Assembly (NCBI RefSeq): GCF_010389155.1
Contig: NC_057769.1
Span: 33,341,548 to 33,405,547, forward strand
Direction: 5' to 3'
DNA: 64,000 bases
DNA from: Erigeron canadensis
Lineage: Eukaryota > Streptophyta > Magnoliopsida > Asterales > Asteraceae
Shown here piece after piece: positions 49,481 through 61,003 of this stretch. Positions within the stretch are counted from its first letter, which is position 1, and each line of letters begins with the position of its first letter. A model generated the notes under the pieces. The model was not told the origin of the DNA, did no database searches, and saw only the letters and a list, made by a program, of their open reading frames with translations. The translations under genes were made by a program, and so were the position numbers.

Positions 49481-50252
49481 CATCATTGATAATATATATA
49501 TATATACATACTAGATGACTTTTCTTATTTTGATAAACATTTTTTAAAAAAATCATGAGAACTTTCAAATTATATATTGGATCACATGTTTTTTTTATTC
49601 ACATGTAAAATAATGTAAAAAAAATATTTTTTAGAAGAAATCTTTTTAAAAACCTTCAAAATAATTTTTTTATTCACATGTAAAATAATATTACCCATCA
49701 CGTGCCTAGCACATGGAGTGCCTAATGGAGCAAAATAAACAGAAAGTTAAAAATGGACCAAAAGTATGAAACTTTTCCAATTGTGGCACCAAAATCGCCA
49801 CTTAGCAAATGTTTGGACCAAGATTGCAATTGGTGTGATAACACAGAGACCAAAAATGCATTTCGTTCTTATAAACATTACTTTAATTATCAATTAGTTT
49901 TTATTTACGTTTTCACTTAACCTCGTACAACTTACGGTATAATCTAGTGTACATATAAAAAAATGTGACATCAAAGATGGTAAAACAAATCCACTTCTTT
50001 CTTTTATGGTTTTTTAGAGGCACTTTCTACCCAAAATTCCAGGAGTGTAAGTAATTAAGGGTACGTAACTGTTAAAAATTTAATGGGTTGCTTGGGTTAT
50101 TTTTAGCCCAATATCATAGGGGTGATCGATGGGTGTAGTATGCTTGTCCAATGGTTTGCGGCTTAAAAATATACTCGAACAGTAGTCGAACAATGATGTA
50201 TATAGTCCAAGATGTTATAAAAAACATGCATGTAACTAATTAGGCTGCAATT
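49481..50252. other. Gene-free stretch
   Basis: AT-rich, with an (AT)n run near 49491-49505 and a short internal repeat of TTTTTATTCACATGTAAAAT (about 49594 and 49667). No gene is seen. Confidence 0.4.
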
Positions 50253-50263
50253 AATTCAAAGTA

Positions 50264-50481
50264 ATTTTTTTCGAACATTCAGTCGGGATACGACATTAGA
50301 GTAACCTCACCCTATAATGGTAAAGCTTTGCACATATCCTATACAACGAGATGTTAACTATGGGTCGTTACAAGTATTCAGATGAAAAATCCCAAGACTT
50401 GTTATCCTTAAGGATCGAACTCAAGACCTTGCTGGGTAAAACCTGGGATGCCTCTAACCAGTTGGACTAGTTATCATTTAC
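50264..50481 (-). mobile_element. tRNA-derived SINE with 11-bp target duplication
   Basis: Flanked by AATTCAAAGTA (50253-50263, 50482-50492). On the minus strand the head has TAGTCCAACTGGTTAGAGGC (A box) and GAGTTCGATCC (B box). The left end is the tail, TTTTTTTCGAA on the plus strand. A relative lies at about 59255-59535. Confidence 0.75.
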
Positions 50482-50492
50482 AATTCAAAGTA

Positions 50493-52719
50493 TTGAATCA
50501 CTTAAATTAGTATTATATAATTTTTCACATTAATTAGACCCCAAGCAACTCGAGTAGCATGTGATCGGAGGAAATTATGGGGAAAAAACATCACAATTTT
50601 TTCATTCTGGAGAGTCGAATCCAAAGACATATGAATAAAACCATAGATGAATTCTCACATCAGTTTATAAATAATTGTGAGTTCAGTAGTGTCTCATTGG
50701 TAGTCTAGTATTTGTAATGCTTTAAACGGTCGTCCAAAACTGGCTCCACTCCGGATCTAGTCATGGTAAACTAGTGTACTAGACATGCTTATTCACATTT
50801 GATTTCACTATTTAATCCTAATTTCCATACTCAAAAATCATAATTATATATGTATATCTGTCTATGTAGCTACATACCAAAGAACACGTTTAAATAGTGA
50901 ATCCCATTAAAAGCTTCAATTACCGAGTACAATTATTTTGTTTGTTTTTATTAAAAGAAAGTGACAGTACAAAAAAAAAACAACAAAACATATATAAATA
51001 CGAAACCTAGGAGAAGAGGGGCTATATAAATGATACTCCAAGATATATATATCCAAAGGAAATGAAAGTGAACAGGCAGGCCAGTAAAAGTTGGGTCATG
51101 TAATAGTAACAATAATCATATATAGGGGGGGAACTGGGAAATGGTACTAGGTTTTTAGGAAGGGCTTCCTCAATCTAATCAGTTAAAAAGGTGTGTCTGT
51201 ATGTCTGTCTTTGTTAATTCACAAGTACAACTTTTGGTTGGCCTGTTTTAGTGACAGATTATCGTCAGATTCTCTTTGGTTTCTTTCATGTTCTTTTCCC
51301 CTTTCCTCTTTTTAACTGTGCCACTGTCAATTCAATTCATGATAAATGATTCAATCAATCTCCTATTCGTTTTTCACTCGTATCTTTATACTCTAATTCT
51401 TGACAAAACACTAAATAACTTGCAACGGGAATGAGGGTGTTTCAATTATAAAGTTGTAGTAGAAGTTATGGTTTTAAACTACTCTTGATTTTATAAAGCC
51501 ACGTTTTTTGTTATCCGCGTATATGTCTATACGCTAAATAACTTGCAGGTATTGGATACTGTTGTCGTTGTATAGGTCTATATATAGAAGCTCGTTTTTA
51601 CAGCTTAAAAGAAGTTTGCGTTTTCTGAATGTTTCCTTTTTAGAGTAGTTTTTAAGCGACTTCTGAATAGCAAATAAACAACATATATATTTAAAACTTT
51701 TGTATAGTCTGAATATTAGTATGTTGAATATCTAACTAACAAGAAACCATATCGCAAATTTACTTTGATACCCAAAAGGCAAAAAATGATTAGGGCCCTT
51801 CAACGAGAAAAATAAAATGTCAAAATAGTTTAGCATCTCTTTATTATAAATTTTTGACAAAAGTCTTTTAGGTGGTTGTATTGTGACCATCCATGCTAGA
51901 TAATATTGGTAAAAGGTCACCCGAATGAGATATTTTATATCCATGTTATTCAGAGAACTTGAGCTTTTGACCAAAGGAAATCTAGGACCTCTTGTTGATA
52001 TATATATTTGTGACTGTTTTTGAAACTTTTTTTTACCGTCAAAATGTTTACTTGGTAACGTTCGAATATAAGAACGCTTATGGTGACACCAACTAATATG
52101 ACACATTGGTGGTGGTTCATCCTAACCAATACGGGAACCATTATTTTCATTTCTCCATAAACAATCGTTTGATCTAGGACTCATGGGTTGTTTTTTCTCC
52201 ACCGATGACACTTAAACCGAAATTTTATAACATAATCAAGGTAGTTATCTATATTATGAATAATCAATGCCGAATTCCAGAGAGTTAATTATGTATATGA
52301 ATGTAAGATTAGTTAAACTTTATCCCTTTTTGCATTCAAATATCTCTCTGACCAACTCATTACCATCAAAAAACACATGCTTCATAGTTAGCATTTTTGG
52401 TGTGAGATCCCTCATTTTGTCGACAACCTTATAAAGCCAATGTATACGAGTACTATTTACATTGTAAAATTCTGTAACTTAGAATGAGCCATGAGGAAAC
52501 AACAAAAATGTAATGGTTGGGCTTGGGCGTGGCCGCGTGGCAAATAAGGCCCATATGGCCATATATACTTTTCCACATAAAAAAAAATTCCTTCAAGTTA
52601 TCCTAACATGAATCTTGACCTTTGATTAAAAATCAAAGGCCAAGATTCAAAGATCGTCTTTTAATCTTGTCCATTGATTTCCAATCAAGGGTTAATATTA
52701 TTCATCTATATTTATATTA
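50493..52719. other. Gene-free region
   Basis: No gene recognised. Minus-strand frames at 51732-52106 and 51950-52150 overlap in different frames and show no motif. A near-perfect 17-bp inverted repeat with a 3-base loop lies at 52611-52647. Confidence 0.4.
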
Positions 52720-53793
52720 GGGATAAAGGCATGGGAATATACCCAACTATGGCAAAAAGGCTACGTAATGTACCCTACTACACGACTTGCTATTCAGTGT
52801 AACCAACTACCGTTTTTAGGTTATTCCACACAAGCAACATGCTATACAAGGTAATTCATCCTTTTATTTATTTTATTTATATAGAAAAAAGGAAAAACAC
52901 GTAGAAAAGGAAGAAAAAGAAACAACAAATTTTGTATCACTTCTCTCTTCTAATCAATCTTGTTCATCATCGATTCGACCTGGAAAATCATAAGGTTTTA
53001 ATCGCGATCAAATTCTGATCATCTTCGTTCTTTCAGTTTTCCGATTAGTTGAGTTTGGTGACGGTTACGTTTTCCGGTGACACTTTGAATTTTCCGGCAA
53101 TCTCGTACTCGAAAGTTTGTTGGCTAGGGTTTTTGCGGAGTTATCTTCTGAGTGTTTTGGTGTTGGTTTCAAGTCGTAACTCAAAGGAACAACAAAATAA
53201 TCGCATTTTTAAAGTTTTCCGACGAGATTACCATTTTTTCCGGCGAAGGTGTTTGAAAGTTTTCCTGGAAAGGATTTGTTCGGAATTTGATTTAGAGTAT
53301 TTTGGTGTGAATCTTGTGTTCTAATTCAAAGTAATGAGCAAGATAGGGTTTATTCAAATCGTTTTCGTTTTCCGGCGAGATTACCATTTTTTCCGGCGAA
53401 GGTGTTTGAAAGTTTTCCTGGCAAGGATTTGTTCAGAATTTGATTTAGAGTATTTTGGTGTTAATCTTGTGTTCTAAACTTCTAATTAAAAGTAATGAGC
53501 AAGATAGGGTTTATTCAAATTGTCTCCACCATAATTCTTTTGAGAAAATCGATCTTTCAATCAACATAATGGATCTGGCAAGGAGAACATTGACGTTGGG
53601 AATAAGGAGCACAGTTTTTTAATAAAAAGGAAATAAAAAATGCAAGTGGTAACCGGCTACTTATTGTGTAGCAGGTTGCTTGCGTTGAATAACCCATAAA
53701 ACGTAGTTGGTTACACTGAATAGCAAGTCGTGTAGTAGGGTATATTACATAGCATTTTTGTCATAGTTGGGTACATTCCCATGTCTTTATCCC
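52720..53793. mobile_element. Mutator-like element with long terminal inverted repeats
   Basis: A 1,074-bp element flanked by the perfect 9-bp duplication TTTATATTA (52711-52719, 53794-53802), the Mutator signature. The terminal inverted repeats are about 125 bp (52720-52845 and 53669-53793) and about 85-90% alike, beginning GGGATAAAG. No transposase is present. The interior, about 52900-53640, is GC-richer and looks like the leader or first exon of a plant gene (TTTTCCGGCGA phrases, a CTTCTCTCTTC stretch). It may be a captured gene fragment (Pack-MULE). Confidence 0.85.
53214..53522. repeat. Internal tandem duplication of about 155 bp
   Basis: Within the Mutator-like element, a unit containing GAGATTACCATTTTTTCCGG and ending GAGCAAGATAGGGTTTATTC occurs twice (about 53214-53363 and 53370-53522) with few differences. 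Confidence 0.85.
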
Positions 53794-53802
53794 TTTATAT
53801 TA

Positions 53803-55335
53803 TTTTCATATAAACATTAAAGATTTTTACTTTTCAATTTATCATGACTACGGATTTTTAACTCAAATGTACGTAACTGATATCCATGTGATTGTTGATT
53901 TGTTTCTGCACTTTTTTCTCTACGAGGATATCAAAACGTGTGACCTACCTAGCCACCGTGATGTTGATTTATTATTTATTTCTTTAACTAACATACCAAA
54001 TTATATAATACATTTGTATATGCTGGCGTGAGAATGAAGGACTTGAGATCAAATGACGTTACTGGGCTAAAAACTATATATCATTAAGAAGTATAAGGTT
54101 TTAATGGGCTGAATTGATGCACTTGGTCAACTACTACATTCCGGGCCTTTGCACAGCTAATACATTCATAAAACTCATAACTCATAAGTAGTCTAGAAAA
54201 AGAAAGGTATGGTTCGAAAGTTATTACTTGTATTGTATCACACGAACAAAATGAAATGGAGACCATGAAATTATTCCGATTATTGAAATTAGTATACAAT
54301 GCAAGGTTTCAAAAATGTGAAAATTTGGTCCCCTCCAACATTTACAAAGAGATGATTCAATATTATGCCTCTGTCGATTGACTCCATGAAGTAATGTTTC
54401 TTACTTTCTTATAGAGAGGTTGGTATCGGGGTTTAGTTGCGTTGTTTTCTCACTAGCCTTGTATCGTAGTTCGTTTTGTAGTAGTTTATGCTAGTGGTGG
54501 TGTCATGTCGTCACATACAACAACAACAACAACAGGACCCAATCCCCAAGCGGGGTACGGGGGAGGTGAGTTGTAGACAGTCTTACCTCTACACAAAGAT
54601 AGAGAAACCGCTTCCATAAGGACCTCCGGCAGTCCGGCCATAAAGAGGTAAAAGTCGAAAAAGGTGTAAAGAGATTATGTTACATACCTGTCGGTCGAAA
54701 GAAGCATGAGAAAAAATATACCTGTTTACTGAAGTATCCCGAGTAGCCAACACATGGTGGTATGTGGTTTGAGGTGTGAACGTGTGGTATATGGTTTGAT
54801 GCAACATCACAAAAGCCATTTGAATTGGTATGATTAACTGACTTAACCGGTACTCACCCGGTTAAGCCACACCGGTTCAACTAACATAACGGTTTTTAAA
54901 ACAATGATCCGATGTTTCTTTTCATGTAGTTGTGATCTTCTTGCTAGTTTTCTATTTCTTTGTACTATATATGCTGAAAGATTTACTCGTTGATGAATAA
55001 TCTATTGGATTCTTTTGATATATATGATATGATTTGTTGGCTTTTGGATCGTGAATTGATAATGCAATACGGGTCACTTAATTTTATTTTTTTGAACATT
55101 ATACGGGTCACTTACAAAGATATCAGAACGTTTGACTACTTAGCCACATTGATATTGGTTTATTATTTATTTCTTGCATGTGAAATTGTGAATCAAAATA
55201 TTTCTTTAACACATCAAATCAAATATATGCATTTGTATGTTGGATTGTTGGCCAAAGCTTAGGAGTTGAGAACTTGAGATCAATCAGATGAGTGAATGAC
55301 GTTGCTGGGCCAGAAACTACATATCAAAAAGAAAA
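53803..55335. other. Gene-free region with an Au-like SINE piece
   Basis: At about 54525-54640, after a (CAA)n run, GCGGGGTACGGGGGAGGTGA and GACAGTCTTACCTCTACACA resemble the Au SINE. Two blocks with a GACGTTACTGGGC-type phrase (about 54000-54270 and 55240-55335) are diverged copies of a further unnamed repeat; a third is near 55700-55860. No gene. Confidence 0.45.
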
Positions 55336-55655
55336 GGGTTTAGTGCGTCGGAATGAAACAAACTATGCCTAAAAAGTTATAGTGTGCATGAACTAACATT
55401 TTTGTTTATTGTATGCATAAACTTAGTAAAAAAGTTTAAATCATGTAATGTGTATACGTGACAACCCATATGACCTGCCACGTGTAATTTTATTTTTTTT
55501 AACAAGTCACGTGTAAGGTTTTGATTGGTCGGTCACAAAAAGTTACATGATATAAACATTTTTACTAAGTTTATGCATACAATAAATAAAAACGTTAGTT
55601 GGTGCACACTATAACTTTTTGGGCATAGTTAGTTGCATTCCGTCGCACTAAAACC
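55336..55655. mobile_element. 320-bp MITE with 9-bp target duplication (copy 1)
   Basis: Flanked by AAAAGAAAA (55327-55335, 55656-55664). The ends are GGGTTTAGTGCG and CGCACTAAAACC. Long inverted arms continue inward (CGGAATGAAACAAACTATGC, and so on), so nearly the whole element can fold. A second copy is at 58473-58792. Confidence 0.75.
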
Positions 55656-55664
55656 AAAAGAAAA

Positions 55665-58472
55665 ATAATTATTAATTAACCCAATTATTTTTTTCTATTG
55701 GACTGAAATGATGTGGCCTGATCCACCAGCTATATCTGGGCTTTTACATAGCTTAGCTAGTCATAACTCACAAGTATAGTCTAAAAAAGGAAACCTATGT
55801 TTCGAAAGTTATCACACAGACAAGATGAAAATGGAGACAATTGAATATTTCAAATTACTGAAATTTAGTCTAGCTACATGTTTTTTTCTCATTATCATAG
55901 GTTATTTATATTAGTTTATATCTAGATGAAGTGCACCCCATTAGCTATTGCGATAACTTTGTAATATATATTCACAGACAAGACAAAGTATTTTGGAAGG
56001 TTTAGTTGAACAAGTTTATACATTCTGGTGCAATTTACTGCTGTACAAGTTTTATAAGTTGATATATTTGAAAATATCAGCCTACTTATTTTATTCACAA
56101 GTCTTATTAATTCCTTAGTTCATCCTTTAATCATATTAAATGTTATGATCACATCGATTGATTCGCAAAAGATATATCATTTTTCTAAAAGTTTACGAGT
56201 AAATCAAGCCGACAAGTATTTTAAGATAAAAAAAATAATAATAAAAACAGGTTATAGCTTGAATGAGTTACTATTCGTATAGATAGTGATAATGATAATG
56301 CGCCCATGTATTTAATTATTTATTTGCATTATTGTTTTCTTAATAAGAAAGAAACCATGGTTCTCCGTAACTACAATCCAAACAGACGATGCACTTTGTA
56401 CATGAACGTCTCTTTTCGCCCGTTTATGCTCGTACCTTTTTAGTATCGTGTACACTTTTGACATTGTTAAAACTTATCACTAAAGTCTCTTTATTTATAA
56501 TTTGGTTAACTATTTCTAACCCTACTTTTAATTTCGTTTTCTGAATAAAATGCTACTTTGTTGAAGTTTGGATAGTTTTTGTACATTTTTCGTATTTTTC
56601 CATACAACGTTTTTAACCATCCATATCATAAAGTTTGATTCTTTCTTACTTGTATGAATATATTTCTATTAGGATAGGAGATATTAAGTCCCTACGGTAA
56701 CTTAGTGATGAGTATTATCTATAATTCCTTATAAAAATTATTGGGTTGTGTTGAATGTTTAGAATTTTTAAGACATATGATTTTACTTATTTTGCCCCTA
56801 TACACTCATTATTTTTTACCTTGCCCTTCCATATTCTATAGCTATGACAAACACCCTCCTCTTTCTCTCTCTAACTTTTCCAAAAATCAAGAGTCAAAAA
56901 CAAGGTGATCGTGACATAAGAAAACTTGTTCATAATATCCATCGCGATGCTCAGGTACCATGCTCGTGTAACATAATGACAAAAGTTATTTAAATCTCAA
57001 ATTATGTTTTCTTTAATCATAATGTTATATTATACGGAGTATATATTTTTTTCTATGTTAGTTGTGGTACCGATTAATAAGAAGCCGACAATGAGTCAAA
57101 CTATCCATTATTATTATTATGAGATGTCTCAATCCATATCCTGTTCAGAGATTGAGTCTTGTTGTTGTATTTTAATATGTCTCAAAGTAAAACTGTCAAA
57201 AGATAGAACGTACTTTTAGCTTGTAAATATCTTTAAGATGATACCTATACTATTTTATAATAATTATTATCAAACTTTCTCTCATAAAAGTGTTAGATGC
57301 AAAATTACCATTTTACCCTTAATAAATTAATTTACATCAACAATATCTTATCTTCTAAATTATCTTCACTACTCCCTTTACATCAATTACCTACACAGTT
57401 ACACCCACCACGACCTCCGTTACCACCAACAATCGCCAAAACCATCGAATCACCGCCGCAATGCGCAGATACAATGCTATATTTGTATATACAGAGATTT
57501 TATGTATATAAATAACATGTTGATAGTGGTCAAGAAAATGATTTAAAAGTCCAAAAAATACTCGATTAGACTATACAACAAGCTAAACTAAAAACCCGAG
57601 TAGACTATATAAGAGCACTTGCAATAGTCAAGTTATTAATTAAAGATTTTTTTATAAACTTTTTCATCAAGTTATGACTCAAATGGTTAAATCTTAAAGG
57701 AAGTCTTCTAACTATTTTCTAATTATGAAATAAAAAGAGAGAATTCAAATTTTTGCAAAATCTTGAAATTTCTCAAGCTATTGCTAAAAAGCTTTTCACT
57801 CTAATAACGATAACTTGTGCAAAAACTTTATAAAATAATAAAAAGGTTTATAAAAGCTTTACAAAAGAATTTATTGGAGATGCCCTGACAAGTAAAAAAA
57901 CTCGTGAATAACCCAATCATTATAGTTAAAATAATCAAAAATAAACTGTTAACAATCTTAAATTAACTCTCCAAAGATATACAAAAATTTCAGCATAAAT
58001 TGTATGTATTTGGTATGAGTAGTTATCGTACAAACTTACGTTACAGTGGCTTTTTCTGTTTCCTTATTTGACCGATCTAAAAAGTGAACAATACTTTTAC
58101 CTTTAAGCTTATTCATAGATTAAAAAAAGGGAAAATGATTCGTACCGCCGACTTTACCTAAGCTTATGTAATGTAACTTTAAAAAAAAGTTATAAATTAA
58201 ACTTTTAAATTTGATAAATATACATAGCCCCCTGAATTTTACATAACCCCTGAATTTTACATAATCCCTCATGCTTTACCTAAAATAGGTACTGCATGTT
58301 TTACCTAATATTTCTTCTTTAAAAAATAGTAGATTAGGTATTTAAGTTCATACTCTTCCTATACATAATATCATGTTGTATCTATCATATACAAACACAC
58401 ATACTTATACCAGTGAGGATCTTGAAGATATATACGTCTTAGATGAGCCTGGAGAAAAATTGTTTGTATTTT
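55665..58472. other. Gene-free AT-rich region
   Basis: No gene is supported. A fragment TATTATACGGAGTATATATT near 57027-57046 resembles a Stowaway end. 57360-57470 is a C-rich stretch (CACCACGACCTCCGTTACCA) with no continuing frame. Confidence 0.4.
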
Positions 58473-58792
58473 GATATAGTGCGCCGGAATGCAACAAACT
58501 ATGCCCAAAAGGTTATAGTGTGTATGAACTAACGATTTTTTTTATATTGTATACATAAACTTAGTAAAAATGTTCAAATCATGCAATGTGTATACGTGTC
58601 AGCTCATACGAGCTGCCACGTGTAACTTTTTTTTTTTTGAATAGGGCACGTGTAAGGGTTTTATTGGTCGGTCACAAAAAGTTGCATGATATAAACTTTT
58701 TTATTAAGTTTATGCATACAATAAAAAAAAGTTAGTTTGTACACACTATAACCTTTTGGGCATAATTTGTTGCATTCTGACACACAAAACCC
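58473..58792. mobile_element. 320-bp MITE (copy 2)
   Basis: Same length and same inner sequence as 55336-55655, for example GGTCGGTCACAAAAAGTTGC and the facing arm TTAGTAAAAATGTTCAAATC. The terminal bases are decayed and no duplication is clear, so this copy is probably older. Confidence 0.7.
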
Positions 58793-58949
58793 ACAATTTT
58801 ATATACGTAGTTGGAAATTAGTTGTTTAGCAATTACTCATCACTCGTTTAACATTTTATGTCTCGTTTTATGGTACATTTTTTTACAAATGGGTTTTGAT
58901 TGGTTACATAGAAAATCTGATAATCAACTTTTAAATAGAAAAATATTAC

Positions 58950-59019
58950 AAATTTATTAAAAGAAATATGTTGTATCTTTATGTAAATTTATTAAAAGAA
59001 ATATGTTGTATCTTTATGT
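58950..59019. repeat. 35-bp tandem duplication
   Basis: AAATTTATTAAAAGAAATAT plus 15 further bases occurs twice in a row. Confidence 0.85.
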
Positions 59020-59254
59020 AAAGGTGAACACCAAAGTTGTATCTGACTCTTTAATAAAGAGCAAATTACGACTGATAAAACATTAGCTTTAAGTAAAGTT
59101 GTCCACTTTGCCAGATGTACGTTACATATAATGCAGCACAATGTACCACATGTTGATGCGTTCATGGTATCTCACTATCTAGAAGGTGCACTACTCTTAC
59201 CGTTTACATTAATTCTAGTCGCTAAACAAATTGATTAGTTGTATTATACATGAA

Positions 59255-59535
59255 ATTTGGAATTTTTTTTTTTCTTTCGAAAAAGCGGCCAAATTAACAT
59301 TTGCCTATACATTGTTTAAAGTTGGATTTGGAGAGTCACATACTCACACATAATACCTTATTGTATAATGATTAAGTTTTGCATGTATCATAGACATTAA
59401 GATGTTGATCATGTACCGTTACAAATATTTAAAAGGAATAACCTCAATACTTGCCATCCTTGAAAATCAAACTCAAGACTTTGAATAAAACCGAAATTAT
59501 CTCTGACCAGTTGCTTTAACCATTATTGGCTATAC
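59255..59535 (-). mobile_element. SINE related to the one at 50264
   Basis: The order of phrases is the same: a T tract then TTTCGAA, GCATGTATCATAGACATTAAGATGTTGA-like text, a GTACCGTTACAA phrase, then on the minus strand a degenerate A box near 59520 and B box near 59472. Borders are approximate. Confidence 0.5.
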
Positions 59536-59837
59536 AATTTAATGTATTTAGCTTAAGTTTTCTACAATACATTAAACTTAATATAAACTCAAGTTATTTA
59601 TAATTCTATAAAAAAAAAACCTTAAAATATCTACACTTTATCATACATAATTAATATAAATAAATTAAAATAAAAATGGATATAAATTCTCAAATATAAT
59701 ATTCGTCTGAAAACAAAAACTTTTGATATTTGTTGATGCATATGTTTTTTAAAATATCACTATACTTAAAAAAGTATATAAACGTCTTTATATTATATTT
59801 AAGGAAAATTTGCATATATATCCTACTTTATGATTAT

Positions 59838-60055
59838 TTGAAAACCAAAACTTTTGTAAAAACTGAAAAACTGAGCAAAACATACTGTGATTTGAACCTA
59901 ACACAATGTTTTTTCTAAAAACAGATTGTGTTAAGTTTCAAAATCACAGTGTTTGACCAGTTTTCTGGTTTTCACGCGTTATTAAAAACACATTGTGTTA
60001 GGGTCAGATCACTTTGTGTTTTAGTTAGTTTTCTGTTTTAACGGAAATTTTAATT
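59838..60055. repeat. Fold-back repeat built of ACACAATGTGT units (copy 2)
   Basis: It shares with 38495-38805 the order AAAACT..GTCA/GAGCAAAACA, CTGTGATTTGAAC, AACACAATGT, ATCACAGTG and a GCGCG/CACGCG centre. Borders are approximate. Confidence 0.5.
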
Positions 60056-61003
60056 TTCAGATAACATTTCTCATGTATATATAACTAAAGTCCAATTTTA
60101 TATCAAAGAAAGAAATAATATATATGCTTTTAGTAGCATAATGCCATATATAAACATATTTTTATAAAAATGTTTTAAAGCAAATTTACATTTTCAGTCC
60201 TCATAAGCTTTTTAGACATTCTTTAAAAGTATATTCTAAATTCATTATGTGGATTTTGGGATGAGTTTACTCAAGTTTTCAGATTCGAGCCTTGAAATTT
60301 TTATCTCAAAGGTAATTTCTATAAGGAGAAAGTTGGAGATCCAAAAATATCTTGTTAAAATTGCTTTCAACGATCAACATAACTCACTTTGTAAAATTTT
60401 TTTGCATATTGTTAATCCTTTTTAATATCTTGTTAAAATTGCTTTCAACATAACTCACTTTGTAAAAAAAATTTGCATATTGTTAATCCTTTTTAAAAAA
60501 CTTTTATAGTAATTTTTCTCTTTCACGTATTGGCTAAGCTCTAAAGTGATGATAATAAAAATAAAAATGAATAAATAAACGCAAGTCTAAAGAACTAAGA
60601 AAAACATTGCATGGCAAAATATTCAATACCATAAGCTTGAGACTAGTAGTATGTTCCCACATGTTGGTAGGCCCCTTCTTCACTACTATACCTTTTTCCA
60701 GTGACTGACCACTAGTAACTGACCTGACCTTCCTTCCCTCTTTTTTCCATCTTCATCACCACCACACCTATACATACATATATACATTTTCTTTACATAT
60801 ATAACATTCATCCTTCCTTCTTATTCATACTATTTTACCACATTTTCTTTCTTTTATACAAAAAAGAAAAATCAAGATTTTTCTTTTTTTGTAACAAATA
60901 CTTGGTTTTCATCAATAAAGCATTCACCTTTTTCATCTTTTTTGTATTCTTAGACTCATTATTAGTCCCTTTTTTGAAGGGCCAAAATTAGAGAAAAACC
61001 CAA
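60056..61003. other. Promoter and 5' leader of the receptor kinase gene
   Basis: An 80-bp direct duplication lies at about 60347-60500. 60740-61003 is pyrimidine-rich with TATA-like ATACATACATATATACA, fitting a plant promoter and long 5' UTR. No other gene is seen. Confidence 0.4.

Noticed and set aside
51732..52150. Two overlapping minus-strand frames of 124 and 66 codons
   Set aside because: No motif was recognised in either frame, they conflict with each other, and base composition is like the surrounding non-coding DNA.
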